Source of the DNA: Paracoccus fistulariae
GTDB lineage: Bacteria > Pseudomonadota > Alphaproteobacteria > Rhodobacterales > Rhodobacteraceae
Reading direction: 5' to 3'
Assembly (NCBI RefSeq): GCF_028553785.1
Contig: NZ_CP067136.1
Location: 2,416,501-2,480,500, forward strand
Length of the DNA: 64,000 nucleotides
Program-made: the position numbers and the translations under genes
Notes under the pieces: model-generated
The model's database searches: none
The model's input: only the letters and a program-made list of their open reading frames with translations
Told to the model about the DNA's origin: nothing
Shown: piece after piece, positions 18,301 to 27,430 of the stretch
Layout of the letters: each line of letters starts with the position of its first letter
Position numbering within the stretch: position 1 is the stretch's first letter

Positions 18301-19742
18301 GCCATCCCAGCGATCCCGGTGATGATGGCCCGCGCCTCATCCTGCCGACGCCGGGCCGCCGCCCGGTTCAACCCGCCGCGCCCGTGCCGCAGGCCGCGCC
18401 CGCGATGCCCGAGGATAACTTCTCGGCGCAGGCGATCATGCGCGGCTTTCGTCTGGACGGGCGCGACTTCCCGATCATGGTCAGCGACGCGGCGGGGCTC
18501 TTGAACCTGGCGCATTCTTTGCGCCATCGCAAAACCGCCCCCGATCTTCAGACATTGCGCAGCGATACGATTGCGGCGGTGCGTGAATATGAGGTGAAAC
18601 TGGGCAGCGCGGGCATCCTGCCGGAACAGGCACGCGCGGCACATTACGTCATCTGCGCCACGCTGGACGATGTGATCCGCAATATGCCCTGGGGTCAGGG
18701 CTGGTCGCAGCGGGGGCTGGTCTCGACCTTCCACCACGATGTGACCGGCGGCGACAAGGTCTTTGAACTGCTGACCCATTTCCAGTCGCGCCCCGGCAGC
18801 AATCGCGACATCCTGCTGCTGATCTATCTGTGCCTGTCGCTGGGCTTCGAGGGCCGGACCCGCGTCTCGGCCCGGGGTGCGCTGGAGCTGGCGCAGATCC
18901 GCGACAATCTTTACCGCCTGCTGCGACAGCAATATGGCGCGGCGGAACAGGATCTGTCACCGCTGTGGAAGGGCGAGGACATGCGCCACCGCCCGCTGCG
19001 GCAGGGCAAGCTGTTCTGGCTGCTCAGCGGGTTGGCGGTGCTGCTGCTCTGCGGGCTGTTCGTGGCCTTCACCTTTCTTCTCAGCCGCGACGCGGATCTG
19101 GTCACCGCTGCCATGGCGGATCTGCCGCCGGGCGAAACGCCCTCGCTTTTCATCCCCGAACCCGCGCCTGCGCCCGTGCCCCAGCCTGAACCGGAACCGC
19201 AACCCGCGCCGGTAGTCGAACCCGAACCGCAGGAACAGCCCATCGACACGCTGATCGCCTTTCTTCAGCCCGAGGTCGATGACGGTCTGGTCAGCCTGTA
19301 TCGCGACGGTGACGCCGTGCTGGTCCGCATCGCCAATAACGGTGCGTTCGAACCCGGCGGGGCCGAGGTTCAGCCCGAATTCCTGGACACGTTCCGCCGC
19401 ATCGGTCTGGCCCTTGCGGCCGAGGATTTCGATGTCACCGTGCTGGGCCATACCGATGATCAGCCGATCCGCACGGCGGCATTTCCATCGAATTTCCACC
19501 TGTCCACGGCCCGGGCGGCGGCGGTGCGCGACATCCTTCTGGATTATGTCCCCGCCAACCGCGTCACCATCCGGGGCGAGGCCGAAACCCGCCCCATTGC
19601 GGATAACGCCACGCCCGAGGGACGCGAAGCAAACCGCCGGACCGAGATCCTGGTGTCCGAGGCGGGCAGCCGCGTGCCGCCCAGCCTTCTGGAACAGGGC
19701 GGCAGCCTGACAGCACCCGGCAATCAGGAGGACGCGCCATGA
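18297..19742 (+). CDS. tssL: T6SS membrane protein TssL with a C-terminal OmpA-like peptidoglycan-binding domain
   Basis: TssL (ImpK/DotU-IcmH) is an inner-membrane component. From ATG 18297 it has 481 residues. The cytoplasmic DotU domain spans about residues 40-225 (VCATLDDVIRNMPWG). One membrane segment lies at about 238-262 (LFWLLSGLAVLLLCGLFVAF). A proline/glutamate-rich linker follows, then an OmpA/MotB-like domain at about 340-465 (VTVLGHTDDQPI, STARAAAVRDIL, NRRTEILV). This extended form anchors to the cell wall directly, which may offset the missing TssJ lipoprotein. ATGA overlaps link it to tssK and tssM. Confidence 0.95.
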   Translation: MSHPSDPGDDGPRLILPTPGRRPVQPAAPVPQAAPAMPEDNFSAQAIMRGFRLDGRDFPIMVSDAAGLLNLAHSLRHRKTAPDLQTLRSDTIAAVREYEVKLGSAGILPEQARAAHYVICATLDDVIRNMPWGQGWSQRGLVSTFHHDVTGGDKVFELLTHFQSRPGSNRDILLLIYLCLSLGFEGRTRVSARGALELAQIRDNLYRLLRQQYGAAEQDLSPLWKGEDMRHRPLRQGKLFWLLSGLAVLLLCGLFVAFTFLLSRDADLVTAAMADLPPGETPSLFIPEPAPAPVPQPEPEPQPAPVVEPEPQEQPIDTLIAFLQPEVDDGLVSLYRDGDAVLVRIANNGAFEPGGAEVQPEFLDTFRRIGLALAAEDFDVTVLGHTDDQPIRTAAFPSNFHLSTARAAAVRDILLDYVPANRVTIRGEAETRPIADNATPEGREANRRTEILVSEAGSRVPPSLLEQGGSLTAPGNQEDAP

Positions 19743-22700
19743 TGAATTTCGTCGGGATGTGGACCTCGTTCAAATCCACGCTGGACAGCTATGTCAGCGT
19801 GGTCGGACGGCGGTTCCTTGTGCTGGTCTGGGTCGCGGCCATTGCGGCGCTGATCTGGATCTTTGGCCCGCGACTGGTGATCGGCGATTTCGGACCTCTG
19901 GTCCCAGCCCGCAACCGGATCATCGCCATTATCGGGCTGTTCGTGCTGTGGGCGATCTGGGCACTGATTTCATGGTGGCGCGGGCGCAAGGCCGATGCCG
20001 CGCTGATCGACGATATCGCCGACAGCCCCGAGGCGCGCGCCGAGGCCGAAACCAAGGCCGAGATTGACGAATTGCGCACCCGCCTGCGCGACGCCATGGC
20101 GATGATGCGCAAGGTGGCGCGGCGGCGCTATGGCTATGTCTACGAATTTCCATGGTATCTGATGATCGGCGCGCCCGGCGCGGGCAAGACGACGCTGCTG
20201 ACCAATTCCGGGCTGAAACTGCCGCTTGGCGATGCATTGGGCGGCGAGCCGGTGCAGGGCGTCGGCGGCACGCGGAACTGCAACTGGTGGTTCACCGACC
20301 GCGCGATCCTGATCGACACGGCCGGGCGCTATACCACGCAGGATAGCGGCCATGAACGCGACAAGGCGGGCTTTGCGGGTTTTCTGCAAATGCTGCGCAA
20401 GCGGCGGCGCGCACAGCCCATCAACGGCATCGTCCTGACGCTGTCGCTGACCGATCTGCTGGGCCAGTCGCCCGAGAACCGCCTGCGAGAGGTGCGCGCG
20501 ATCCGTCAGCGCCTGGCCGAGATGGCCTCGACGCTGGATGCGCGCATCCCGGTCTATCTGGTGCTGACCAAGGCCGACCGTCTGGCCGGCTTTGCGCAGT
20601 TCTTTGAACATCTGGGGGCAGATGCGCGCGAACAGGTCTGGGGCATCACCTTCCCCTATGAGGAAACCGCGCAGGGCGATGTTCCGGCCATTTTCAGCCG
20701 CGAATATCACCGCCTGACCGAACGGCTGAACGATCAGCTTCTGGACCGGCTGCAGCATGAGATCGATCTGGATCGCCGTGGCCGCGTCTTCCGCTTTCCG
20801 GCCCAGATCGCGGCCCTGCATGACAGCCTGCGCGAAATCATCGAAGAGCTGTCATCGGGCACCGGCAAGGTCGAACAGCCGCTGCTGCGCGGGGTCTATC
20901 TGGCCTCGGCCACGCAAGAGGCGGATGACCGTCGCGACATGGGCGTGGCCCGGTCGATGAATCGCAGCTTTTTCGTGGATCGCCTGTTCAGCGACGTGAT
21001 CCTTGGCGAAAGTGGCATCGTCGCGGGCGACCGGCGGGTGACCCGGCGGCGCAAGATCATGCAGGGTCTGACCTATGGCGCGCTGACCGCCGCCGCGCTG
21101 CTGCTGGCGGGATCGTGGCTGTCCAGCTATCTGGTGAACAGCCGTGCCATCGAACAGGTGCGGCTGGATCTGACGCGCTATGACGATCTGGCCTCGGGGA
21201 TCCCGGTGCGCGATGTGGCCGATACCGATTTCCTGCGCGTTCTGCCTGCGCTGGATGCGCTGGCCAATGTCCCCGAAAGCTTTGCGCGGCAGTCGGATGA
21301 GGCCCCGATCGGCGTGCCCCTGCATAAGGTCGCGCTTGGTCTGGATCGCGAGGATGCCATCGCCCAGCCCTATCAGCGGCAATATGACCGCGCCTTGGGG
21401 GCCTATCTGCTGCCGCGTTACATGGTGGCGCTGCAGAACCGGCTGAAACAGCCCGACCTTGGCAAGGGCGAGGCGTTCGAGACGCTGAAACATTACCTGT
21501 CGCTGGCCGGTCTGGGTCCGGTCGATCCCGATGGGCTGCTGCTGCAATCCGAGGATATCTTTGCCACGCTTTACCCCGGTTCCGGCCGTGCAGGCACGCG
21601 CGAGCGGCTGTCGGTGCATCTGCAGGCCATGCTGGAACATGGCGAGTTGCCGGTCATGGCCATCGATGACGAACTGGTGGCAAAGACCCGCGAAAAGCTG
21701 ACCGGCATGGATCCGGCCCAACGCACATATGAGATGCTACTGTCGCGCCGCGCGACGCAGGAACTGGGCGACTGGACACCTGCCGGGGCGCTTGGCCCGA
21801 CCGGGCGGCAGATCTTTACCCGCGCCTCGGGCGATGGGTTGAACAGCGGCATTTCGCGGATCTTTACGCGTCAGGGCTATCAGACCATCGTGCTGCCGCA
21901 AATCACCGCGCTTGCCGAGATGGCCGAATCCGAAGGCTGGGTGCTGGGCATCCCCGAAACCGGCGCCCGCACGCAGGGCAGCAGCCAGATCGCGGCGGAT
22001 GCGGTGGCGCTGTACTGGTCGGAATTCACCCGAAGCTGGAACGACACCCTGTCGGATCTGGTAATCCGCGATGCGGATGATCTGCGCACCGCCTCTGATC
22101 TGATCGCGGTGATCGCCTCGGAAAGCCGCCCGCTGGAACGGCTGGCGGCGGATGTGGCACAGCAGACATGGCTGACCGGGACCGACAGCGGAATCTCCCT
22201 GCCCGGTGACGGCTTTGCCTTCGATCCGCTGGCCGCGCCCGATCCCTATGCCCCGCTGCGTCGCGGGCTGGAACCGCAGGGCGAGGATGGCGGGACGATC
22301 TTTACCCCGCTGACGCCGCTCTTCGACAATATCTACCAACAGCTCAGCCGCGCTTCGGCCAGCGATGCCCGCACGGCCGAGATCTTTGCCGCGGATGGCG
22401 CGCTGATGACCGCCTCGCAGGACCTTCTGGCCGAGGGGCAGCGCCTGCCCGCCCCGGTCGATCAATGGGTCGTCGGGCTGGCGGCGCGGGTGGGCGAAGC
22501 CTCGGTCGCCGGGGCGCGTGCGTCGCTGAACCAGATCTGGGGCGCGTCGGGCGTCGCGGAATGCCGGCGCGCGGTCGAGGGGCGCTATCCCTTTGACCGA
22601 AGCTCTCGTCAGGATGTGACGGTGACGGATTTCGCCCGGATCTTCGGACCGGATGGGCTGTTCCAAAGCTTCTTTGACGAAAATCTGGCGGGGCTGGTCG

Positions 22701-23209
22701 ATGTCTCGACCAATCCCTGGCGGTGGAGCGGCGGTCTGGGCACCACCGGCAAGGAAAGCGAGGCCTTGGCCCAGTTCCAGCGCGCCGATGCCATCCGCAC
22801 GGCCTTTTTCCCACCGGCGGCCACTGCGCCGCGCGTCGATTACTCCTTCGATCTGCTGTCGCTGGACAATGCCGAGGTGGCGCTGATCGAGATCGGGGGC
22901 ACCAGTTCCTATTACGGTCAAAGCCGCACCCGAGAGCGCAGTTTCAGCTGGCCCGGAGAGGGCGGTCGCAGCGCACAGCTGACGCTGCTGCCGGGCTCCC
23001 GCGCCGAGGCGCTGACGGCGACCGGTCCCTGGGCGCCCTTCCGGCTGATCGATCAGGGGCGCGATCTGTCGCCGGTCTCGGATAATGAATTCGACATCAC
23101 CTTCGACGTGCAGAACCGCGCCGCGCGGATGAGGATCACGGGCGGATCGGTCAATAACCCCTTCAACCTTGATGCCATGCAGCGCTTTTCCTGCCCCGGT
23201 TCGCTATGA
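19739..23209 (+). CDS. tssM: T6SS membrane-complex protein TssM (IcmF family)
   Basis: TssM (ImpL/IcmF) spans the inner membrane and forms the periplasmic core of the secretion channel. The 1156 residues include two N-terminal membrane segments (about 21-45 and 60-80), a cytoplasmic NTPase-like domain with Walker A GAPGAGKT at about 144-151, a third membrane segment near residue 445 (YGALTAAALLLAGSWLSSYLV), and a long periplasmic region with an ImcF-related C-terminal domain (WPGEGGRSAQLTLLPG). The intact Walker A suggests nucleotide binding. It overlaps tssL and tagF by 4 bases each. Confidence 0.96.
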   Translation: MMNFVGMWTSFKSTLDSYVSVVGRRFLVLVWVAAIAALIWIFGPRLVIGDFGPLVPARNRIIAIIGLFVLWAIWALISWWRGRKADAALIDDIADSPEARAEAETKAEIDELRTRLRDAMAMMRKVARRRYGYVYEFPWYLMIGAPGAGKTTLLTNSGLKLPLGDALGGEPVQGVGGTRNCNWWFTDRAILIDTAGRYTTQDSGHERDKAGFAGFLQMLRKRRRAQPINGIVLTLSLTDLLGQSPENRLREVRAIRQRLAEMASTLDARIPVYLVLTKADRLAGFAQFFEHLGADAREQVWGITFPYEETAQGDVPAIFSREYHRLTERLNDQLLDRLQHEIDLDRRGRVFRFPAQIAALHDSLREIIEELSSGTGKVEQPLLRGVYLASATQEADDRRDMGVARSMNRSFFVDRLFSDVILGESGIVAGDRRVTRRRKIMQGLTYGALTAAALLLAGSWLSSYLVNSRAIEQVRLDLTRYDDLASGIPVRDVADTDFLRVLPALDALANVPESFARQSDEAPIGVPLHKVALGLDREDAIAQPYQRQYDRALGAYLLPRYMVALQNRLKQPDLGKGEAFETLKHYLSLAGLGPVDPDGLLLQSEDIFATLYPGSGRAGTRERLSVHLQAMLEHGELPVMAIDDELVAKTREKLTGMDPAQRTYEMLLSRRATQELGDWTPAGALGPTGRQIFTRASGDGLNSGISRIFTRQGYQTIVLPQITALAEMAESEGWVLGIPETGARTQGSSQIAADAVALYWSEFTRSWNDTLSDLVIRDADDLRTASDLIAVIASESRPLERLAADVAQQTWLTGTDSGISLPGDGFAFDPLAAPDPYAPLRRGLEPQGEDGGTIFTPLTPLFDNIYQQLSRASASDARTAEIFAADGALMTASQDLLAEGQRLPAPVDQWVVGLAARVGEASVAGARASLNQIWGASGVAECRRAVEGRYPFDRSSRQDVTVTDFARIFGPDGLFQSFFDENLAGLVDVSTNPWRWSGGLGTTGKESEALAQFQRADAIRTAFFPPAATAPRVDYSFDLLSLDNAEVALIEIGGTSSYYGQSRTRERSFSWPGEGGRSAQLTLLPGSRAEALTATGPWAPFRLIDQGRDLSPVSDNEFDITFDVQNRAARMRITGGSVNNPFNLDAMQRFSCPGSL

Positions 23210-24489
23210 GCCAGCCCGGCGATCAGATCAAATCGGGCTATTTCGGCAAAGTGCCGTCACAGGGCGATTTTGTGACCCGGGGTCTGGGGCATGTGCTGGC
23301 CGATCGTTTCGACGGCTGGCTGCGCCAATGCGTGCGCCACAGCCAGTCGCGGATGGGGCGCGACTGGCTACAGGCCTTTCTGGTGGCGCCGATCTGGCGC
23401 TTTGCCATCGGGCCGGGGCTGTTCGGGCCGGATGCGATCATGGGGGTGATGATGCCCTCGGTCGATCGCGCGGGGCGGTATTTTCCCTTTGTCATCGTCG
23501 CCACCCTGCCCCAGCGGCGGATCGGCCCGGCTGCGCTGTCACGGCTGAGCCCCTGGTACGATGCCGCGGAAGAGCTGGCCCTGGCGACGCTGGACCCGGC
23601 TTTCACCCTGTCGCAGGTGGACGACCAGATCGCCGGGCTGCGCCTGCCCGGGTCGATGCTGCCGGAAGGTGACGACACCACCGGGACGCTGTGGTGGACC
23701 GCGCAGGGCAATGCACCCGAGGTCGTCCTGTCACATATGCCCGAGCCCGAGGATTTCGACCGTCTGTTCCTGACCGAGATACAGCCGGTCCCGGATGGCA
23801 CAGCGCCCAGCCTGCCCGCGCGCGCGCCCCTGCGGGCGCTGATCGGATCGGATATTCGCAACACGACGCGCCGCCTGCTGCCTGCGGATCGCGTGGCGGT
23901 CAATGGCGACGGGCAGGCGATCAGCCTTGTCAATGGCCTGGGCGAGGCGCGGGGCATGTCCTCGGCCCTGCAACTGACCGTGGATTGCCTGTGCCGCATC
24001 GACGATCCCATGTCGATGAACGACCTTGTGGCGGGTGCCAAGGGTCATCTGGGCACCGCCAACAGCCTGCTGATGACGCGGCGGGCCGCGACGGGGGAAA
24101 GCTATGCGATTTCTTTCGCGACGCTGCTGATTCAGGGGCATCTGTTTTCGGTCCTCTGGGCGGGGAATACGCGGGGTTACCTGCTGCGCGACGGGGCGCT
24201 GTCGCTGCTGACGCGGGATCATCTGGATCGCCGTCTGACCGGGATCCTGACGCGCAGTCTGGGCATCGCCAAGCAGATGGTTCCCGACATTTTTGCGGGC
24301 GAGGCGCGGCCGGGCGACCGCTTCCTGCTGTGTTCGGGCAGTCTGGCGGCGGTTCTGTCGGATCAGGATATCGGCACCGTGCTGCATCAGGCCGCCTCGC
24401 CGGAAGAGGCCGCCCGCGCCCTGACGCAGGATGCCGCCATTGCCGGGGCGCAGGCCAGCCTGTCGGCGGTCGCGGCCTTTATCACCTGA
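23206..24489 (+). CDS. tagF: TagF fused to a PP2C-like phosphatase domain that has lost its metal ligands
   Basis: The 427-residue protein joins a TagF/ImpM domain (about residues 8-125; [18 protein letters not shown]) to a PP2C-like domain (about 210-427), a fusion known from Agrobacterium (TagF-PppA). TagF represses T6SS firing after translation; PppA normally removes phosphate from threonine-phosphorylated partners. Here the usual DGMGG motif reads NGLGE (243-247), the GDSRAY-type motif reads GNTRGY (320-325), and SDGL reads SGSL (377-380). The metal-binding aspartates are therefore missing and the domain is probably catalytically dead. No PpkA kinase gene lies nearby. It ends the rightward operon. 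Confidence 0.9.
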   Translation: MSQPGDQIKSGYFGKVPSQGDFVTRGLGHVLADRFDGWLRQCVRHSQSRMGRDWLQAFLVAPIWRFAIGPGLFGPDAIMGVMMPSVDRAGRYFPFVIVATLPQRRIGPAALSRLSPWYDAAEELALATLDPAFTLSQVDDQIAGLRLPGSMLPEGDDTTGTLWWTAQGNAPEVVLSHMPEPEDFDRLFLTEIQPVPDGTAPSLPARAPLRALIGSDIRNTTRRLLPADRVAVNGDGQAISLVNGLGEARGMSSALQLTVDCLCRIDDPMSMNDLVAGAKGHLGTANSLLMTRRAATGESYAISFATLLIQGHLFSVLWAGNTRGYLLRDGALSLLTRDHLDRRLTGILTRSLGIAKQMVPDIFAGEARPGDRFLLCSGSLAAVLSDQDIGTVLHQAASPEEAARALTQDAAIAGAQASLSAVAAFIT

Positions 24490-24564
24490 CAGTTGGCGGG
24501 ATCGCGGGGGCTGTCATTTCTGCCCGTGGCCCGGGCGATTGCCGCTCAAGGACCCGCGCAGCGG

Positions 24565-24592
24565 TTGCGAAGGCCGCGCAGCGCCCCTATCT
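24565..24592 (+). promoter_or_regulatory. Possible heat-shock (RpoH-type) promoter of hslVU
   Basis: The 128-base gap before hslV contains TTGCGA at 24565-24570 and CCCCTATCT at 24584-24592. This roughly fits the alphaproteobacterial RpoH pattern (CTTG then CYTATNT). hslVU is a classic heat-shock operon, so such a promoter is expected. The -35 match is imperfect. Confidence 0.35.
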
Positions 24593-24617
24593 GAACCCAA
24601 ACGAACGGAGACGCTTC

Positions 24618-25175
24618 ATGTCGGAAGAGAAATTTCCTGGCTGGCACGGCACCACGATTCTGGCTGTGCGCCGCAATGGCAAGGTTGTGGTTGCGGGCGA
24701 TGGTCAGGTCAGCGTCGGACAGACGGTGATGAAGGGCTCGGCCCGGAAGGTGCGGCGGCTGAAACCCGGCGGGCAGGATGTCGTCGTGGGCTTTGCCGGA
24801 TCGACGGCGGATGCCTTTACCCTGCTGGAGCGGCTGGAGAAGAAGCTGGAGGCCGCGCCAGGCCAGTTGCAGCGCGCCTGCGTGGATCTTGCCAAGGACT
24901 GGCGGACCGATAAATATCTGCGCAATCTGGAAGCCATGCTGATCGTGACCGACGGGGCGCAGATCTATGTCGTGACCGGGGCCGGCGATGTGCTGGAGCC
25001 GGAACATGATGTGGCGGCGATCGGCTCGGGCGGGAATTTCGCCCTGTCGGCGGCGCGCGGGCTGTTGGAGAGCGATCTGGATGCCGAAGCCGTGGCGCGC
25101 AAGGCGATGGCGATTGCGGCCGATATCTGCGTCTATACCAATGGAAACCTGACGGTGGAAATCCTTGAAGGGTAA
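24618..25175 (+). CDS. hslV: ATP-dependent protease peptidase subunit HslV
   Basis: HslV is the proteasome-like threonine peptidase of the HslUV protease, which degrades misfolded cytoplasmic proteins. The start is ATG 24618, giving 185 residues. The catalytic threonine is exposed by removal of a propeptide: here the sequence [11 protein letters not shown] precedes [10 protein letters not shown], so cleavage is expected after HG, leaving Thr12 as the new N-terminus. The [23 protein letters not shown] and [15 protein letters not shown] motifs are all present. hslU follows 84 bases downstream in the same direction. Confidence 0.97.
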   Translation: MSEEKFPGWHGTTILAVRRNGKVVVAGDGQVSVGQTVMKGSARKVRRLKPGGQDVVVGFAGSTADAFTLLERLEKKLEAAPGQLQRACVDLAKDWRTDKYLRNLEAMLIVTDGAQIYVVTGAGDVLEPEHDVAAIGSGGNFALSAARGLLESDLDAEAVARKAMAIAADICVYTNGNLTVEILEG

Positions 25176-25240
25176 GGGGGCGCTGCCCCCTCGGTCCGTG
25201 CCGGACCTCACCCCCGGGATATTTATGCAAAGAAGAAAGC
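25173..25240 (+). repeat. Hairpin plus CCCCCGGGATATTT element between hslV and hslU
   Basis: Directly after the hslV stop, GGGGGCGCTGCCCCC forms a short GC hairpin. About 25 bases later comes ACCCCCGGGATATTTATGCA and then an AGAAGAAAG tract. I know this combination as a recurrent intergenic element of Rhodobacteraceae genomes, usually at gene ends. Only one copy is in this window, so the repeat call rests on recall. It could end or attenuate transcription between hslV and hslU, or stabilise the hslV message. Confidence 0.5.
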
Positions 25241-25259
25241 CAATCGAGGCCAAACGACC

Positions 25260-26561
25260 ATGACCGACCTGACCCCCCGCGAAATCGTCTCTGAACTGGA
25301 CCGGTTCATCATCGGGCAGAAAGACGCGAAACGCGCCGTTGCCGTGGCCCTGCGCAACCGCTGGCGGCGCAAGCAATTGGGCGATGATCTGCGCGATGAG
25401 GTCTATCCCAAGAATATCCTGATGATCGGGCCGACCGGTGTCGGCAAGACCGAGATCAGTCGGCGGCTGGCCAAGCTGGCCAATGCACCCTTCATCAAGG
25501 TCGAGGCGACGAAATTCACCGAGGTGGGCTATGTCGGCCGCGATGTCGAGCAGATCATCCGCGATCTGACCGATGCCGCCATGATCGATACGCGTGAGCG
25601 GATGCGGGAAGATGTGAAGGCGCGCGCCCACAGCTCTGCCGAGGAGCGGGTGATCGAGGCGCTGGCCGGTGAGGGTGCGCGCGACGGCACGCGGCAGATG
25701 TTTCGCGACAAGCTGAAGCGGGGCGAGTTGGACGATACCGTCATCGAGCTGGAATTGCAGGACAGCTCTAACCCGCTGGGCATGATGGAGATTCCGGGGC
25801 AGCCGGGCATGGGCGGCATGATGGATCTGTCAGGGCTGATGAAGGCCTTTGGCGGGCGTCGGGTGCGGCGCAAGGTGACGGTGGCCGAAAGCTATGATCT
25901 GCTGATCGCGGAAGAGGCCGACAAGCTGCTGGACGATGAGGTCGTCAAGGCGGCGGCGCTGGAATCGGTGCAGGAAAACGGCATCGTCTTTGTCGATGAG
26001 ATCGACAAGGTGGCGGCACGGACCGATGCGCGGGGTGGCGATGTCAGCCGCGAGGGGGTTCAGCGCGACCTGTTGCCGCTGATCGAGGGGACCACGGTGT
26101 CCACCAAATACGGGCCGGTGAAGACGGATCATATCCTGTTCATCGCCTCGGGGGCGTTCCATGTGGCCAAGCCAAGCGATCTGCTGCCGGAATTGCAGGG
26201 GCGTCTGCCCATTCGCGTGGAATTGCGGGCGCTGACCGAGGAAGATTTCATCCGGATCCTGACCGAAACCGACAATGCCCTGACGCGGCAATATACCGCG
26301 CTGATGGCGACCGAGGGCGTCACCGTCAGCTTTACCGATGACGGTATTGCAGCGCTGGCGCGGATCGCGGCCGAGGTGAATGCGGCGGTCGAGAATATCG
26401 GCGCCCGACGTCTTTACACGGTGATCGAGCGGGTGTTCGAGGATCTGTCCTTTGCCGCGCCGGATAAAAGCGGCGAGTCGGTCAGTGTGGATGCGGCTTT
26501 CGTCGAAGAGCATCTGGGCGATCTGGCGCGCTCCACCGATCTGTCGCGCTATGTGCTGTGA
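25260..26561 (+). CDS. hslU: HslUV protease ATPase subunit HslU
   Basis: HslU is the AAA+ hexamer that unfolds substrates and feeds them to HslV. The 433 residues are standard. Walker A is GPTGVGKTE near residues 58-66, followed by the pore motif GYVG ([12 protein letters not shown]) near residue 90. The intermediate domain spans about residues 105-235. Walker B is [10 protein letters not shown] near 241-250. The C-terminal end RYVL is the tail that inserts into HslV to activate it. A GAGG site precedes ATG 25260. Confidence 0.97.
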   Translation: MTDLTPREIVSELDRFIIGQKDAKRAVAVALRNRWRRKQLGDDLRDEVYPKNILMIGPTGVGKTEISRRLAKLANAPFIKVEATKFTEVGYVGRDVEQIIRDLTDAAMIDTRERMREDVKARAHSSAEERVIEALAGEGARDGTRQMFRDKLKRGELDDTVIELELQDSSNPLGMMEIPGQPGMGGMMDLSGLMKAFGGRRVRRKVTVAESYDLLIAEEADKLLDDEVVKAAALESVQENGIVFVDEIDKVAARTDARGGDVSREGVQRDLLPLIEGTTVSTKYGPVKTDHILFIASGAFHVAKPSDLLPELQGRLPIRVELRALTEEDFIRILTETDNALTRQYTALMATEGVTVSFTDDGIAALARIAAEVNAAVENIGARRLYTVIERVFEDLSFAAPDKSGESVSVDAAFVEEHLGDLARSTDLSRYVL

Positions 26562-26562
26562 C

Positions 26563-26587
26563 GGAACCAACTGGCCCCATAGCCGTT
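26563..26587 (+). promoter_or_regulatory. EcfG-type general-stress promoter
   Basis: GGAAC at 26563-26567 and CGTT at 26584-26587 are separated by exactly 16 bases, a perfect match to the alphaproteobacterial EcfG consensus. It starts two bases after the hslU stop and about 30 bases before the next start codon, the right place to drive the small membrane protein gene. Confidence 0.75.
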
Positions 26588-26617
26588 TGATCCGAGAGCA
26601 AAAAGGGAAAAGCGGCT

Positions 26618-26797
26618 ATGAAGTGGATATTTGGCGTTATCATCTTCGTGCTGGATGTCTGGGCAATCGCTTCGATCATCAACACGAATGAATCCATGGG
26701 TACGAAGATCCTGTGGATCCTGCTGATCGCAGTTCTGCCGGTCATCGGCTTTGTGATCTGGTGGTTTGCCGGACCAAAGGCGAATTATTCAGTCTGA
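26618..26797 (+). CDS. Small two-helix membrane protein, PLDc_N-like
   Basis: A 59-residue protein of two hydrophobic helices: residues 2-20 (KWIFGVIIFVLDVWAIASI) and about 31-51 (ILWILLIAVLPVIGFVIWWF). A short polar loop INTNESMGTK lies between them and the tail is GPKANYSV. The WxxxIxxxxxxGxxxWFxxGPK pattern is that of the PLDc_N (cardiolipin-synthase N-terminal-like) small proteins. The AAAAGGGAAA site precedes ATG 26618. A perfect EcfG promoter lies upstream and a strong terminator downstream, so it is a single-gene unit, probably a stress-induced envelope protein. Its biochemical function is unknown. Confidence 0.85.
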   Translation: MKWIFGVIIFVLDVWAIASIINTNESMGTKILWILLIAVLPVIGFVIWWFAGPKANYSV

Positions 26798-26805
26798 CCT
26801 GACAG

Positions 26806-26829
26806 GGCCCGGTTTCGACCGGGCCTTTT
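26806..26829. terminator. Rho-independent terminator between convergent genes
   Basis: GGCCCGGT at 26806-26813 pairs perfectly with ACCGGGCC at 26818-26825 around a TTCG loop, an especially stable tetraloop, followed by TTTT. It ends the small membrane protein transcript and may also act on the converging smr transcript, whose stop lies just beyond. Confidence 0.85.
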
Positions 26830-26830
26830 G

Positions 26831-27430
26831 CTATCCGGGCAGGCGGCGCAGATAGACGTAATAGGCGCCCTCGCCCCCGTGACGGTAATGGGCCGCGTTC
26901 ACCTGTTGCACCAGGGGCGACAGCGGCGGGCTGTTCAGCCAATGCGGCACCTGATGGCGCAGCGCGCCGGGCCGTGTGGGCAGCGGGCCATGATCGCCCC
27001 TGCCCTTGCCCGTGATCACCAGCACCAGCCGACGGCCAGTCGCTTGGCAGGACATGATGAAGCGGATCAGTTCCGGCTGCGCCTGCGCCAGGGTCATGCC
27101 ATGCAGGTCCAGCCGCGCCTCGGGGACAAGCTTGCCTTGCGACATGCGCTTATGGGTTTTCTTGTCCATGCGCAGGGGTTGGGCCGCCAGACGCTGCGCC
27201 GGGCTGGAGGACAGATGCCTGTAATCCGGCACAGGGAGCGTACTGGCCTCGCCGATCCGGAAATGCGGAGCGGGCTTCTTTGGCGCGGGGCGGGGCTTGC
27301 TGTCGGTCAGGAAAGGGTTCGACCCGCCCCCATCGGCAGGTCGGGTCGGGTTCAGCGGTGTCGTCGTTTTGGCGACGCGGGACCAGAGCGCTTGCTCATC
27401 AGGCGTCAGGCCCCTGCGTCTGCGAGACAT
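26831..27430 (-). CDS. smr: Smr-domain protein (possible endonuclease)
   Basis: A 199-residue protein with a basic disordered N-terminus (MSRRRRGLTPDEQALW) and a C-terminal Smr domain. The domain shows the LDLHGMT motif near residue 102 and the TGKGRG motif near residue 139. Smr domains, also found at the end of MutS2, nick DNA or RNA. I prefer ATG 27430, which overlaps the upstream stop as TGATG, over an upstream in-frame ATG eight codons earlier inside the neighbouring gene. Coupled to the Tim44-like gene. Confidence 0.9.
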   Translation of the reverse strand: MSRRRRGLTPDEQALWSRVAKTTTPLNPTRPADGGGSNPFLTDSKPRPAPKKPAPHFRIGEASTLPVPDYRHLSSSPAQRLAAQPLRMDKKTHKRMSQGKLVPEARLDLHGMTLAQAQPELIRFIMSCQATGRRLVLVITGKGRGDHGPLPTRPGALRHQVPHWLNSPPLSPLVQQVNAAHYRHGGEGAYYVYLRRLPG

